This document shows, piece by piece, positions 22,688-34,049 of a stretch of 64,000 bases of DNA. Each line of letters begins with the position of its first letter. Positions within the stretch are counted from its first letter, which is position 1. The notes under the pieces are model-generated. The model saw only the letters and a program-made list of their open reading frames with translations. It searched no databases and was not told the origin of the DNA. This DNA comes from Maratus speciosus. Taxonomy: Eukaryota; Arthropoda; Arachnida; Araneae; Salticidae. The position numbers and the translations under genes were made by a program. Location of the stretch: NCBI GenBank assembly GCA_963932465.1, contig OZ010794.1, forward strand, positions 213,789,748 to 213,853,747, in the 5' to 3' direction.

Positions 22688-22919
22688 ATCGAATCTGAGT
22701 GGGATCTATTCCTGTTGCATTATACATGCACCAGAATTGTTTAATTCAAAAATCTTATTATATTAAAAGTTTTTAATACTTTCCACCAACTACGGTAAAA
22801 TTCACATTTAAAAGAAATATATATCAAATGTGTATTAAAATAACACATGTATGAAATTTTTCAAAAATTACATGTTTAAATGAAATAATCATTTCATTTT
22901 CCCACCTTAATTCTCGTTC

Positions 22920-23530
22920 ATCTATATGAACAGTTTTAAAGGGAATAGTTCTACAGATGGTCTATTTATCAAGGGAAAATACACTTCCTCTCGTTGGGTT
23001 AAAAAGGTGAAGGAGGCGATATTATGAAGCATTGGTTCATTGGTGCTAGAATAAGTTGACAATTGTTTTTACAGTTTTTTTTATTATTATTGTTTAGTTT
23101 TGCATATCTAATTATATTACTGAAAAGGCTTTTTCCATTACTGTATTAAACAAATTCCTATTACTTTGGCGCGTGGTTTGAATATAGAAAAAATGATATA
23201 GTAAAACTACCACGTTTAAAAATTATTTGAAAATTCATAAAAAATGATGAAATTGAAAAAAAATTAAATTCAAATAGTAAATATTATATTACTTATATTT
23301 ATACTTATATATATATATATAAACTTATTGGTAATTTGTTTCCAAATAATAAATATTATGTGATAGTATAATTTTTGTTCTAGACGATAATGCAAAATCT
23401 GAAAATGTTTTTGCTTTATATATCAGATATCCCACTACTGCAAACCTAGAAACTTTTAGATTCAATTATCTCCTATTCATAAATTCTAGTATGAATTTAA
23501 CAAAAGCTTAAGGGGTGTCAGGACTCTTAA
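22920..23530 (+). repeat. segmental-duplication block, left copy
   Basis: Colinear with 53830-54090 and 54500-54625 (gaaggtga..gatattatgaag, tagaataag, acaaat.cc, atatcagatatc, gaatttaacaaaa). It is non-coding. Confidence 0.65.
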
Positions 23531-23744
23531 AATTGAAAAAAAAATAATAAAAAAGACCATTTTCAATATTTAATGACATGAAATGTATTCGATTTTAAGA
23601 CACAATTTTTATTCGAATTTCATGTATTTAAAAATTCGCAAGATGCGGAATTAGCATTTACAGGGGAAGCCAAACTATCAGACATTTCTCGAGCAGACAA
23701 TCGGCATAACAGATTACTCGCAGGATTACAAAATAAATTTTGAA

Positions 23745-24400
23745 ACTAGAATGAAAATTTTGTTTCCTACTTATACTGCAGATTGTAATAATTACCCTCA
23801 AAATAAACAAATTTTTATTTAAAGCATTTTTACATTTTTAACCCCTTAACGCTTGCATTAAATTACGGTTTAAAAATTCAAATTTCTTAATGGCACCACT
23901 TTTATTAAAAAGAAATATTCACCTTATTTAATGACATGTAAAACTCTACTAAAATATGGCCAATTTCACTATTTTATAAAACTGGTGGGAATCAAACAAT
24001 CTGAGTAAAAGACACAGCCCGTGAATATGACGGGAGCGAGAATTAAGGGGTTAATACAAAGTTGTATTTAGCTAATTCAAAATTTTTAAAATGTCGATAG
24101 TGTAATCACCTAAAAAATTGTTTATTGAACAATAAAGTGGAAATTTAAAGTTTCGTTTATACAGACTAACTTGAAACATGACTTACATGCCGACTTATAC
24201 TTCAGATTATAATAATTACCCTGAACCTAAATAAATACATATTTAAACCATTGTTATATTTTTAATACAAAGTTGTATTTAGCTAATGCAAAATTTAGAA
24301 AATTTGAACAGTATAATCACCTAAAAAATACTTTTTTGAACATTAAAAAAGAAATTTTAGGTTCAGTTTATGCAGATTAATACGAAACATATGTTTCGAA
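23745..24400 (+). repeat. tandem duplication, ~210-bp unit, unit 1 split by family C
   Basis: Unit 1 is 23745-23841 plus 24055-24173, and unit 2 is 24174-24400. They share gattataataattaccct, tttttaatacaaagttgtat and tataatcacctaaaaaat. The family C element at 23842-24050 interrupts unit 1 at the TTAA that is unoccupied in unit 2. Confidence 0.75.
23842..24050 (+). mobile_element. TTAA MITE, family C, copy 2, intact
   Basis: TTAA at 23838-23841 and 24051-24054. Ends ccccttaacgcttgcatta and cgagaattaagggg. An empty site is present in the adjacent tandem unit at about 24252-24262. This proves insertion at TTAA with duplication. Confidence 0.85.
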
Positions 24401-24664
24401 AATTTCATGAAAAAATATGCAGAAGTTTTTGAGATATCGTGCGTGTTATGGCCAAAAACGTCATTTGGAGAAAAATGACTTCAAAGTTTCCGAAACGCCA
24501 CTTCAGCTATTGAGCGGGTATAATTCTAAAAGCTATAACTTCCCTTCTAATGGGAATTTCAAGGGATCAATTATATCAAAAGGTTCGGAAAAGATGAGAG
24601 TTTAACATCTAAAAAAAATTAAATTCGAAAATTTTAAAGCTTTGGGAGTCCTGAGAACCCTTAA

Positions 24665-24865
24665 CCCTTTGAGGGGCGGTCGGATAAAATATATCCCACG
24701 TAATTTAAACAAGATTCTCACCAGAAAATTTTTACTAAATTTTATATTTTTAACTTTCGAGGAAATTCGTTGAAAAATTGCCTTTCCTTGCTTAAAAATA
24801 AAATTTTTCGATTATTATGGTGAGAATCCAATATTTAGAGTCATTTTTGCTTGCCCCTCAAGGGG
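24665..24865 (-). mobile_element. TTAA MITE, family A, copy 3
   Basis: TTAA at 24661-24664 and 24866-24869. Ends ccctttgaggggcgg and ttgcccctcaagggg. The 62-codon frame just upstream (24417-24605) shows no domain. Confidence 0.8.
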
Positions 24866-24879
24866 TTAAACAGTTTTAA

Positions 24880-25294
24880 CACTTTAATCACGGCAATGGC
24901 GCGCCTTTCTCCCACCCTCTGCGCTAAGAGCCTGAGACGCTCCTCGCAGCGCTAAAATTGAAACAAAACACAAATTCATTTAAAACATGTTTATTTTACT
25001 TTGAAAAATAATAATCAATAACATTTATCACTCTAATGACTTATTTGTCCTTACAAACATAAAAAAAAAATAAAATGTCGTGTCCATTTGGGAAAATCAC
25101 GTAGGCAAATTCTGCACAGTAATTATTAGACAATAGATAGGCGGAATCGATGTCTAATAATTAAATGACATAATTTTCCGGTACGAATTATTTTGCCTTG
25201 ATTGATAGAATTAATTTGCCTTGATTGCCTGAATTAATTTGCAGATTAAATATTCTTGGAAGACGAGTTACCTCGTCCCTAGCGATGAAAAGTG
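24880..25294. mobile_element. candidate TTAA MITE, GC-rich left end
   Basis: TTAA at 24876-24879 and 25295-25298. Ends cactttaatcacggc and ctagcgatgaaaagtg are loosely inverted. It contains repeated ttgccttgattg. Only one copy is visible. Confidence 0.4.
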
Positions 25295-25536
25295 TTAAAA
25301 ATTAGAAGATTTAAAGTTTGGATGACGCCTAATGTTATATTAAATTTGGAAGTTTTGGAATTAGCTTTCTTATATTTTTCAATCTATATTTGGACTTTAT
25401 TCAGGCAAATTAATCAATACAATTACAGAAAATGATCATTTCCTTATTCTATAAAGACCGAGCAAGAACGGCGAACCATGTGCCCAAATGACAATTGCAA
25501 ACCGTTTGTCGAAAAAATATTATTTGAAGATCTTAA

Positions 25537-25933
25537 CCCTTTCAACTCGGGCTTCTTACACAAATTTTATCCGGCTGACACCACTTTTTTAAACCTTTCA
25601 AGGACAACGAATTTCAAATGCTAAATATTGAAATGAATGAATGACACGGGAATTTACAAACAAATTTATTTGGAAACAAGAAAAATCTATATTTAAAATA
25701 CATAATAAGGCGACGTTTTTAAAAACCAAAACTCTGGTACCATTGTGGCATTTGGGAATTGGAATTAAGTAGTTTCATAAACATACCACCCCCCTGGCAG
25801 TGTTAAAAGAAGTCTCATTCAAGTGCAAAATTCTCTGATTAAATAAGGCAAATTTTATTTTCCTTTATTACTGGTACAAAAAAAAAAAAAAAAAAAAAAT
25901 GTCCAGTCAGACTGGACATATGAGTGCAAAGAG
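25537..25933. mobile_element. piggyBac-type MITE, family J, split by family B
   Basis: Left TTAA at 25533-25536, and right flank ttag (probably decayed TTAA) at 25934-25937. The right end carries the palindrome gtccagtcagactggac followed by gagtgcaaagag, which recalls piggyBac termini (CCCTTTGCACTC plus a subterminal palindrome). A 21-A run lies near 25880. Confidence 0.65.
25593..25802 (+). mobile_element. TTAA MITE, family B, copy 3, nested
   Basis: TTAA at 25589-25592 and 25803-25806. It begins acctttcaaggacaacg and carries the family block ctggtaccattgtggcattt. It lies inside family J. Confidence 0.7.
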
Positions 25934-26193
25934 TTAGTGAATATGATTCTTAGATAAAATAAGTTATTGTAAACTATTCAGAAAAAGTGGTAGCAATTGG
26001 ACTTCTGGCAAGTAGGTTCTATAATGTAATACATTAAAGAAATGTTTTACAGGTGGAATCTTCAAGACATAAAAAAAAATTCATATAAACAAATTTTATA
26101 ACGTTTCATGAAATTTTTACCATACAATGATTTAATCACAGTTAAAAGCTATAAAAACAAATAATCTTTTAAATGTATGACAGTAATACAAAT

Positions 26194-26434
26194 GCAAACA
26201 AACTTATCCAAAATACTGGAATCATTCAAGAACTCATTCAGCCAGGTTTATCGATTGTCGGACAAAAGTGTTAACGCTCCACTTTCTGAAATTGTATTTG
26301 ATAAACAACATATTCCACCTGAAACGATTACTATACACTGACACGAAAACCCAGTGGCGTAAAAGAGGATGTCTTACAAGAAAATATATTTCCAAGAGAT
26401 GATTCCTTACAAGAATATTTGTGATGCTGACACT
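26194..26434 (+). repeat. backbone block Q, copy 1
   Basis: It shares acaaacttatcca, gtgttaacgctcca, cctgaaacgattac and caagaatatttgtga with copies at 28312, 56353, 57410, 60314 and 63602. It is best matched to 56353-56590. No frame is kept across copies on either strand. Confidence 0.75.
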
Positions 26435-26437
26435 TAA

Positions 26438-26641
26438 CCCTCAAATGCATAGGGATGCATATCTACATCACTTTTTGTTTAACCTTTAGAAACCGATATA
26501 TCTATAAGGAAAAATTAATGTTGAAAAAAAAAAAATTAACAAAAATATAAACTTAAAAACAATCTTACAATTTCTGGTGTCTAATCTTTAATATAAGACT
26601 AAAAAATATAGTTCTAAAAGAATAATTTCTTTATTTAAGGG
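26438..26641 (-). mobile_element. TTAA MITE, family N
   Basis: TTAA at 26434-26437 and 26642-26645. It contains the reversed family phrase tttctggtgtctaatcttt. The right TTAA is shared with the next element. Confidence 0.7.
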
Positions 26642-26645
26642 TTAA

Positions 26646-26867
26646 GTTTTATAAAATAAGGTATTTATATTCATACTTATTAAATATTTATTAATTTGAA
26701 ATATTTTAGTTTTAAATTGTATTGCAGATGTGAAACATACGAAAAGGTTGACGTATTATACGAAAAATGCATCTCTGATAATTTTATTATTTTTCCTGTT
26801 TTTTAAACCTTTCAGAGAATATATATTTTTTTTTCGAAACAAAATAAAAAAAAAATGCATTTAAGGG
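26646..26867 (+). mobile_element. TTAA MITE, family N2
   Basis: TTAA at 26642-26645 and 26868-26871. It is a close match to 10761-11010 and, reversed, to 40618-42069 without its insertion. Confidence 0.7.
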
Positions 26868-27088
26868 TTAAGTTAGTGTTATAGTATCGATATAATAAAA
26901 ATTGTGCTATTCCTTTTTGTGTTTATCTCTCTTTATTCTTTTAAAGTGTTTTTTTTACGCGTTCATTTTAAGCAAACCAATGTAGAAAAAAATTAAAATG
27001 CACTTAGAAAACTGTACCAGCTACAAACATATTTGTGACCAGCCACAAGAATATTTGTAATAGGGAAACTTAAGGTAGCATTATGGTA

Positions 27089-27111
27089 TATATATATATA
27101 TATATATATAA
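27089..27111. repeat. (TA)n microsatellite
   Basis: About 11 TA units. Confidence 0.85.
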
Positions 27112-27262
27112 ATTAGTCGATTTTGCTTAATTTGTATTACTTGTAGAGGGTTCCATCTGTATTTTGTATAATGTTGCAGTTATAATTAGATGCTAAATTT
27201 ATTAATTTATTGAATTAATTATCGTAATTGGAAATAGATGATGATTTGTAATTATATTATGG

Positions 27263-27263
<1 letters not shown>

Positions 27264-27306
<43 letters not shown>

Positions 27307-27359
27307 ATGGAGCTGCAAGGTCTCCGGCTTTCAGGATACTGTTCTGCCTTCGCATACAG

Positions 27360-27392
<33 letters not shown>
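27264..27392. repeat. (TA)n microsatellite and 33-A run
   Basis: (TA)n at 27264-27305 and 33 A at 27360-27392. Two overlapping frames, one on each strand, translate these runs into I-Y and K/F tracts and are not genes. Confidence 0.9.
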
Positions 27393-27393
<1 letters not shown>

Positions 27394-27441
27394 GAATTGT
27401 GCATTTTACAGATCCGAGGCAAAATAGTACTAGACTGTTAA

Positions 27442-27884
27442 CCCCTTGAGGGGCGGTGGGATATATTATATCCCAGTTAATTTTTTTTAAGATTTGCACC
27501 AGAAACTTTTAATTAAAGTTTACTTTTAGAAGTTTGGTGAAAAATAGTTGAAAAAATGCTTTTCCTTATTTTGAAGTGCCCCACCAGTGGCTGAGAGGTT
27601 CTGCTCTCGAAGCTGGTAGACGGGAGTGCTGGGTTCGAACCCAATCGCGCCCGTCGGCCTAATCGTTCGGAGTTTTCGTGGTTTTCTTCGAACCGTGGAT
27701 TTCCATGCGTTAATACGGATTAGGTTCCCTTAGAAAGACCTCCACGGAAGGCACTCCCCCTAGGGCCCATATCCCTCGTGTAGATAATTGGCCGTCAAAA
27801 ATCAACCCAACCCTTATTTTGAAGCACACTTTATCAAAAATTCCTCTGGGAATTCAACATTATAGAAACTTTCTCCTGAAAGGG
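27442..27884 (-). mobile_element. TTAA MITE, family A, copy 4, split by a SINE
   Basis: TTAA at 27438-27441 and 27885-27888. Both halves match the family A consensus. The SINE at 27577-27813 and its 11-bp duplication account for the extra length. Confidence 0.85.
27577..27813 (+). mobile_element. tRNA-derived SINE, 237 bp
   Basis: The exact 11-bp duplication ttattttgaag lies at 27566-27576 and 27814-27824, as left by LINE-type target-primed integration. The head has an A box (tggctgagaggt) and a B box (gggttcgaaccc), the RNA polymerase III promoter. The body ends agggcccatatccctcgtgt...aattggccgtca and tail atcaacccaaccc. The same 3' end occurs alone at 31311-31363. There is no long poly-A tail. 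Confidence 0.9.
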
Positions 27885-27894
27885 TTAATAAATT

Positions 27895-28311
27895 AATTGT
27901 TTCCTTCAGCTATTACGTTCGAAATAAATATACTCGTGTTATGTAATCTCAAAAGTATGCTTTTAAATAAGGTAACAAAAAAAAAAAAAAAGAGTTTTTA
28001 AAAATCCTTATATCTAACCCCAATATGAATAATAAAAAAAAAAGCATATTTTCTAAAGCGAAATTAGCGCAGTGTGTTGAAAAAGTATTTTTTTACGGAT
28101 TTCATTGAAGAAAAAAATAACTAGATAATATTAAGGCACATTTATGAAACTGTTCAAAAAGGAAAATTTTAAGTCAATTTAATGGCGGTTATAAAGATAA
28201 TAAAAATATATTTATACAACTATTCTTCAAAACATATTTCATACACATATTATATAAATGCAAAAAATTAAAAGCAAATAAAGCCTTTTTTACATTAAAC
28301 AAACCACAAAT
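27895..28311. other. backbone sequence, no gene
   Basis: Loose likeness to 59030-59175 and 63430-63490 (ataaagataata.aaaa, tatacaactattctt) suggests it belongs to the duplicated backbone. A short A run lies at 27978. Confidence 0.35.
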
Positions 28312-28533
28312 GTAAACAAACTTAACATAACAAAATTTCATTCATCCAGATATTTTTATCTGTGCACACATTTTAACGCCCCAATTTTCATGACTGGATT
28401 TGCCAAACAGAATATTCCATCTGAAAGGATTAACATGACACAAAAACCATGAAGTAAAAGAGAATGCTTCGCAAGAAAATGTATTTTCAAGCGATAATTT
28501 CTCATAAGCATTTTTGTGACACTGGCTTATAAG
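28312..28533 (+). repeat. backbone block Q, copy 2
   Basis: It is closest to the copy at 63602-63822 (ttttatctgtgcaca, ttttaacgcccc, tattccatctgaaaggatta). The sequence after it (28560-28690) also resembles 63840-64000. Confidence 0.75.
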
Positions 28534-28817
28534 ATAATTATATAGTATTGTATTTTCATCATAATGTCACGCTTTATGTATACTTTTCTCTGACTTTATG
28601 ATAAAGGAATTCTTTGCATTCTTCAGTATGTTTAGAATGAAAAAAAATAATCGCTGAAAACTATTAAATTATTTGAAAATGAATTTATTATGCTAATCAC
28701 ATTTTATTTCTGTTTAATAGAAAACTAGTTGGATGTGCCAATCCCAAAATTTTCTTCTATCTTATACATCTTAATATTTAAAAAACTAGTTACACATGTT
28801 AATACTTCAATATTATT
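28534..28817. other. backbone sequence, no gene
   Basis: The first part resembles 63840-64000; the remainder shows nothing. Confidence 0.3.
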
Positions 28818-28825
28818 AGTTCAAT

Positions 28826-28988
28826 CAGGGCCTTATTACCAACGGGGCACACTAACACCAATAAATTTTAAAAGAAATGTTCACCTTATTTAAATGCCGT
28901 ATTCATATGAAATTTCTGATTTGAATAAGGCAAAAATTCCTGTTTCTTTTTACTGGTGGGAATGTGCCCCGTTGGTAATCAGGCCATG
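28826..28988. mobile_element. hAT-type MITE, family I, intact
   Basis: The perfect 8-bp duplication agttcaat sits at 28818-28825 and 28989-28996. Inverted ends CAGGGCCTTATTACCAACGG and ccgttggtaatcaggccatg. It is non-coding. A second copy at 36196-37869 hosts a larger insertion. Confidence 0.9.
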
Positions 28989-29149
28989 AGTTCAATACTA
29001 TACCAACTTTGATTTTATCTTAAATTTCTGCTTCAGTCAACTAAACGAACTAAAAATGAGTTAATCTATATCATGATATTTGTTAAAATTAATAGTTTTC
29101 CTTATTCTGTTGTTATCAGATATTAAGAATAGCCGGCTTAGCAGGAAGC

Positions 29150-30290
29150 GTGTTCCCGCCTTTGCACGAGCCGCCGATGGACAATACAAGTACGAAAAAT
29201 CAAGAAAAGTATACAAAAATCGCTATCACAGAGCCCCTTTACCGTGCAATATTCCAAAATTCAAGAGGACCTGTTGGCCAAAGCCAAAAACATGCACAAA
29301 AAATTTGGTTCAATTGTATGCATAATTTATACACTTTTCGATTGTACAATAAAGAAAATGGCACAAACATCGTTATTACAGTGCCCCCTTCTGGCAGATT
29401 TTTTTTTTTTCAAATTCAGGGTAGACTTGTTTGCCACAGCCAGAAATATACACAAAAAAATTGGTTCAATTCTATGCATAAATTCATACACTTTTCGATG
29501 GTACAATTATGAAAATGGCACAGAGATCAAATTATAGCGCCCCCTTATGGAGGAATTTTTCAAATTCAGGTAAGACATGCTTGCGATAGCCAGAAACATA
29601 CACAAAAAATTTGGTTCAATTATATACATAATTTCATACACTTTTCGATGGTACAATAATGTAAATGGTACAGACATCGCAACTATAGCACCTCCTTCCG
29701 GTGGAATTTTTACAAATTGAGGGAGGACCTTCGTGCCAAAAACAAACACAAAAAATTTGGCTCAATTCTGTGCATAACTTGATACACTTTTCGATGGTAC
29801 AATATTCAAAATGGCACAAAAATCGCTATTACAGCGCCCCCTACCGGCAAATGTTTTCCAAATTAAGGAAGGACCTGCTTGCCTTGCCATAGCCAAGAAC
29901 TTAAAATAAAAATTTGGTTCAATTCTATGCATAATTTCATACACTTTTCGATGGTACAATTTTCAAAATCGCACGAAAATCACTATTAAAGCGCCCCCTA
30001 GCGGCGAATTTTTTCCAAATTCAGGGAGGACCTGCTTGCCATAGCCAAAAACTTAAAATAAAAATTTGGTTCAATTCTATGCATAACTTCATACACTTTT
30101 TGATGGCACAATGTCGACAGAGACACGGACAGACGGACAGACGGGCAGACTGACAGACAGGCATTTTCTATAAACATGTTTTTGGGATCTCTGAGCTCTA
30201 AAACGTGTAAATCCGTCGAAAACCGGAAGTCGAAAAAAATTTCGATTACAATACTTTCTTCTACTGAAGATAGAAGAAAGTAACAATTTC
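29150..30290 (-). repeat. tandem array, six ~152-bp units, plus conserved tail
   Basis: Units are marked by gcgccccct-type boxes at 29231, 29381, 29537, 29688, 29834 and 29991, and by cacttttcgatggtacaat. They are followed by a gacggacagacgg microsatellite (30117-30163), the phrase gtaaatccgtcgaaaaccgg, and a hairpin of ctttcttct and agaagaaag (30254-30280). Several overlapping frames on both strands are repeat translations. It has the same architecture and tail as 12296-13410 with different repeat units. Confidence 0.8.
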
Positions 30291-30343
30291 TAAGAATTGT
30301 TGTGCAGAATGCGGATTTGCTTAATTCTATTTTAATCTATACT

Positions 30344-32621
30344 TCTATACTAATATTATAAAGAGGTAAAAATTGTTTGTTTGTAGGAGGTAAGCTCTGG
30401 AACTACCGATTCCAAAAGTAATGGTATCAAAATGATGGTATTAGTTCAACTTAGAACATAGGCTATATCTTATGTCCGTGCCACTGACCAAAAGGGGGTG
30501 CAGGAGCAAAAAAATTTCTAAAAATGCGATTTTTGTGTTACTGAAGGGCCTAGAAAAATGAAATTTGGAATGGTAGTTACTTAAAAGATATAAATGATCT
30601 TTAAGAACAATTGCTGAAAAAATTCGAAATTTAAAAGGGGTGAAAATGCGCAATAAGCGTTCTAAAATACGTTCTAAATGGTGAATTTTACGCAATCTCA
30701 ATAAGTACCAAACCAATTTAAAAAATAATGGTTTCAAAAAGATGGTGATAACCCTTGCTCACACATAGGCTATATTTTATGTCGGTACCACTACCCGTAA
30801 AGGGGGTGCAGGAGCAAAAATTGTTCGAAATTGCGATATTTGTGTTACTGAAGGGCTTAGAAGCATGAAATTTGGAATGGTAGTTACTTACAAGAAATAA
30901 ATGATTGCTGAGAACATTTCTTAAAATATTCGAAATTTAAAAGGGGTAAAAATGCGCGAAAAGAGTTCTAAAAAACGTTCTAAATGGCGATTTCTACGCA
31001 ATCTCAGAATGTACCCAACCGATTTCAAAAGTAATGGTTGGAAATTAATGATGACAGCCCTTGCTCCAATATAGGATCTACTTCATGTCGGCGTCACTAC
31101 TACCTTGCGGTTTCATTTTAAAAAACTTTCTAAATTGTGATTTTAGTGATACTGAAGTGGCTAGCAACTTGCATTTGGCATGGTAATCACTTATGAGATG
31201 TAAATTCTCTCTGAGAAGAGTTCCTTAAAAAATTTGAAATTTAAATGGGGTAAAATAAAAAGAAAAACGTTCTAAAAACGTTCTAAATAGCGATTTCTAC
31301 GCAATCTCAGATTGGTTGGTTGTGATTATGACGGTCAATTATTAACACGAGGGATATGGGCCCACGCAATCTCAGGAAATATAAACCGATTTCAGAAGTA
31401 ATGGTTACAAATTGATGGTAACAGTCCTCTCTCCAACATAGCATATATTTTACGTTGTTGTCACTACCACCAGGGGGTTACAGAAGCAAAAAAAGTTCTA
31501 AATTGCGTATTTTGTGTTAAAGATGTGTCTAACATTTTAAATTCGGAATGGTAATTACTTCAAAGATGTAAATGCTTTCTAAGAATTATCGAAAGAAAAT
31601 TCCAAATTTAAAAGGATGAAGTGAGCGAAAAGCGTTCTAAATTACGCTTTTTATGCAATCGTTTGAAATACGAAACCGATTTTAAACATAATGGTTTCAA
31701 ATTGATGGGGATAGAACCTGCTCAAACATACGCTATATTTTATGTCGGTAAAACAACCCCAAGAGGGTTGCAGGAGCAAAAAACTTTCTAAATTGCAATT
31801 TCTGCGGTACTGAAGTGGCTAGAAACTTTAAATATAGCACGGTAGTTACTTATAAAATATAAATATCCTCTAAGAACAGTCAAAAATAAATTCGAAAATA
31901 AAAATGGGTGAAGCGAAGGGAAGGAGCGAAAAGCATTTTAAAAAAGTCCTAAATTACGATTTCTATGAAATCTCAGGAAATAATAAACCGATTACAGAAG
32001 TTATTGATTGCGAATCAAGGGTGATAGTCCCAGGTCCTATACGGGCTATATTTTATGCCGGTTCACTACCACCTGGTTGGCAGGAACAACAAAAAAGCCT
32101 TTAAAAACATCTAAATTCCGTTTTCTATAGAATATTAGGAAATACCAAGCGATTTCAATGTTAATGTTGGCAAATTCATGCTGACAGTCTCTGTTTCAAC
32201 ATCTTTCGAGACGTTCATTTTCAACTCTGTTTCGGCATTTTATGTTGGTGCCACTAATACCAGAGAGGTGGTAGACTGTTAGACAAGAAGCTTGAAATTT
32301 GACATGGTGGTTAATTTTAAGATGCAAATGTGCTAAGATGGTTTCTAAAAAATTCAAAACTTGAAATGAATACTGAAATGAGCATATAAGTCTCAAAATA
32401 CTTTCTAAATCATCATTTATTTGGAATTAGTTTTAGTTCTTCTTATTAATTAAGATCTCATTTCTGTATATTGCAATTTTATAATGAAGTTTAGTCAAGC
32501 TGTGGCTTAATTTGTAACTTTTGAATTATTTCAAAAAGTTTTCTTCTAATAACAAATAGTCATGCAAATATCACTTGACATATTTTGACTATTACGCGAG
32601 CAAAGCCGCGGGGTTTGCTAG
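30344..32621 (+). mobile_element. non-autonomous Helitron with ~300-bp internal repeats
   Basis: The 5' end tctatactaatattataaag and the 3' end gcaaagccgcggggtttgc, running into CTAG at 32618-32621 and then T, match arthropod Helitron termini: TC start, GC-rich hairpin, CTAG end and T flank. The interior is about seven repeats; the phrase caggagcaaaaa or a variant recurs at 30501, 30809, about 31109, 31481, 31771 and 32081 (about 290-310 bp once the SINE scrap is removed). There is no Rep/helicase coding sequence. The exact 5' base is uncertain. Confidence 0.85.
31311..31363 (-). mobile_element. 5'-truncated SINE/LINE 3' end
   Basis: The perfect 12-bp duplication acgcaatctcag lies at 31299-31310 and 31364-31375. 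The reversed insert (gggcccatatccctcgtgtt ... ccaacc) matches the 3' end of the SINE at 27577-27813. It sits within one unit of the Helitron array. Confidence 0.9.
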
Positions 32622-32801
32622 TTATATCTATAAAATTTTAAAACTGAAATTATCTCCTTGATTTAGAAATAAAGTATTTTTTCTATAGTAAAAATGCTAG
32701 TATAGTGCTGTGACATCACGTTATGATTTTGTTATATTGTGATTGTCGAAGTGGCGTCAGTTGACCTACATGTTATGTCAGAGTCGTGTACATGTGAAGC
32801 T

Positions 32802-33622
32802 CCGCCACCTGAATACTAGGCCTGAGCGCTGACACAAAAATGGCGGCTGCTGAAGGCGGATTTTTTTTTAACGTACGTGCTGTCCCTTGAATTTAGACAC
32901 CAGTATTTTATAAAAGTTTTCTGTGGCTTGTTTAATCTCAGAAAATAAAGCGAAAAAATGTTTAAAAAATTACTTGTACGAATATTTAATAATGGACCGT
33001 ACACACGTTGAAAAAAGTCCACCTTCGTCAGCCGCCATTTTTGAGTCAGGCCAATGGAGTTATGAATAAAGAGGAGGAGATATATAGTGTACTGTCTATC
33101 AGTTGTAAGTGAAGTAACTGAGGATGTTTTCACAAGATGGCGGCTGCTTTTCTAAAAATCGTATCTTCAGTTTCAGAGTACCGCCGGGGCAAAGATCCCA
33201 CCAGTATAATTGAAAAGAAAATTTATTCTTATTTAAGCGTCTTATATATGGAATTTTTTTTCTCATAAATGTGGCCAAAATTTCTATTTGTTCTTACTAG
33301 TGTCAATGTCTATTGTAAAACTGTCAGTTTGTTTCCCTGGTTGCCACAGTATGGCGGAAACGCAGGGCGTGACTACCGCCAGAGTAAATTTCTACAAGTA
33401 AAAATGGAAATATGTTCTTACCATTATTTATGACTGACATTTTGCAATAATAAGGCTTTTAAATAAGCAGAAATTTTCTATATAAACTTACTGGTGGAAG
33501 TTTCCACCGGGGTTAAACAACCCCTGCGATAGCGGTTACAGTTGAGGCTTCACTATTTTACGGATATGTCAGTTCCTCTTTAATAATAGTTCTATGCTCA
33601 GGCCTGGTATTCAAGAGGCGGT
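32802..33622 (+). mobile_element. TIR element, family O, copy 2, hosting family D
   Basis: Once family D copy 1 is removed, the ends are inverted over about 40 bp: ccgccacctgaatactagg, caaaaatggcggctgctg and gtcagccgccatttttg, ggcctggtattcaagaggcgg. Flanks tgtgaagct and tatgaagcc suggest an aged 9-bp duplication. It shares its interior with 1326-1600. Confidence 0.65.
33053..33597 (+). mobile_element. Mutator-like MITE, family D, copy 1
   Basis: Flanks agtcaggcc (33044-33052) and gctcaggcc (33598-33606) agree at 7 of 9. Inverted ends aatggagttatgaataaaga and taataatagttctat. The family interior carries repeated ttccaccgg/ccaccag...gtaa half-palindromes. The 105-codon minus frame over its junction is not a gene. 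Confidence 0.7.
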
Positions 33623-34049
33623 GTATGAAGCCAGGATGCCGTGAGTGTGAAGTCAGGCTGACGGGTATGCGAAGCTTTTACGGTCTTTTTTAATCACTTC
33701 TCTGACGCCAAAGTGTGAGAATTTATTGAAGTCATAGTGTGATCAATAAAAAGTGTTTGTCGGAAAGTTGTTAAAAACAGAAATTATAGACGTTATCTTC
33801 GGCTTATTTAATCTAAATGTTTCTGTCATTAATTAAAGCAATTTTTCTGTACCAAAATTATTGTAGATAAGTAGTCCGCGGACCACAGGATGAAATCTCC
33901 TACCGTAGTAGTCCTAAAGTAGTTATATACCATGTATAAATACCAGTACCTTATGTAAGCTGACAAGTTTCGGCCTTTCCGGACACCAGTATTTTAGTAC
34001 AGAAAATATTCTTTTATTTATTCGGATATTTTTGCGATTAAAAGAACAA
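33623..34049. other. unassigned
   Basis: I see no gene or clear repeat; the left part is somewhat GC-richer than the surroundings. Confidence 0.3.

Noticed and set aside
27238..27499. frames on both strands with I-Y and K/F tracts
   Set aside because: They are translations of (TA)n and poly-A.
29231..30010. CRISPR-like array
   Set aside because: Units of about 152 bp are tandem without unique spacers, and the setting is eukaryotic.
29080..30286. cluster of overlapping short frames on both strands
   Set aside because: All are translations of the 152-bp tandem units.
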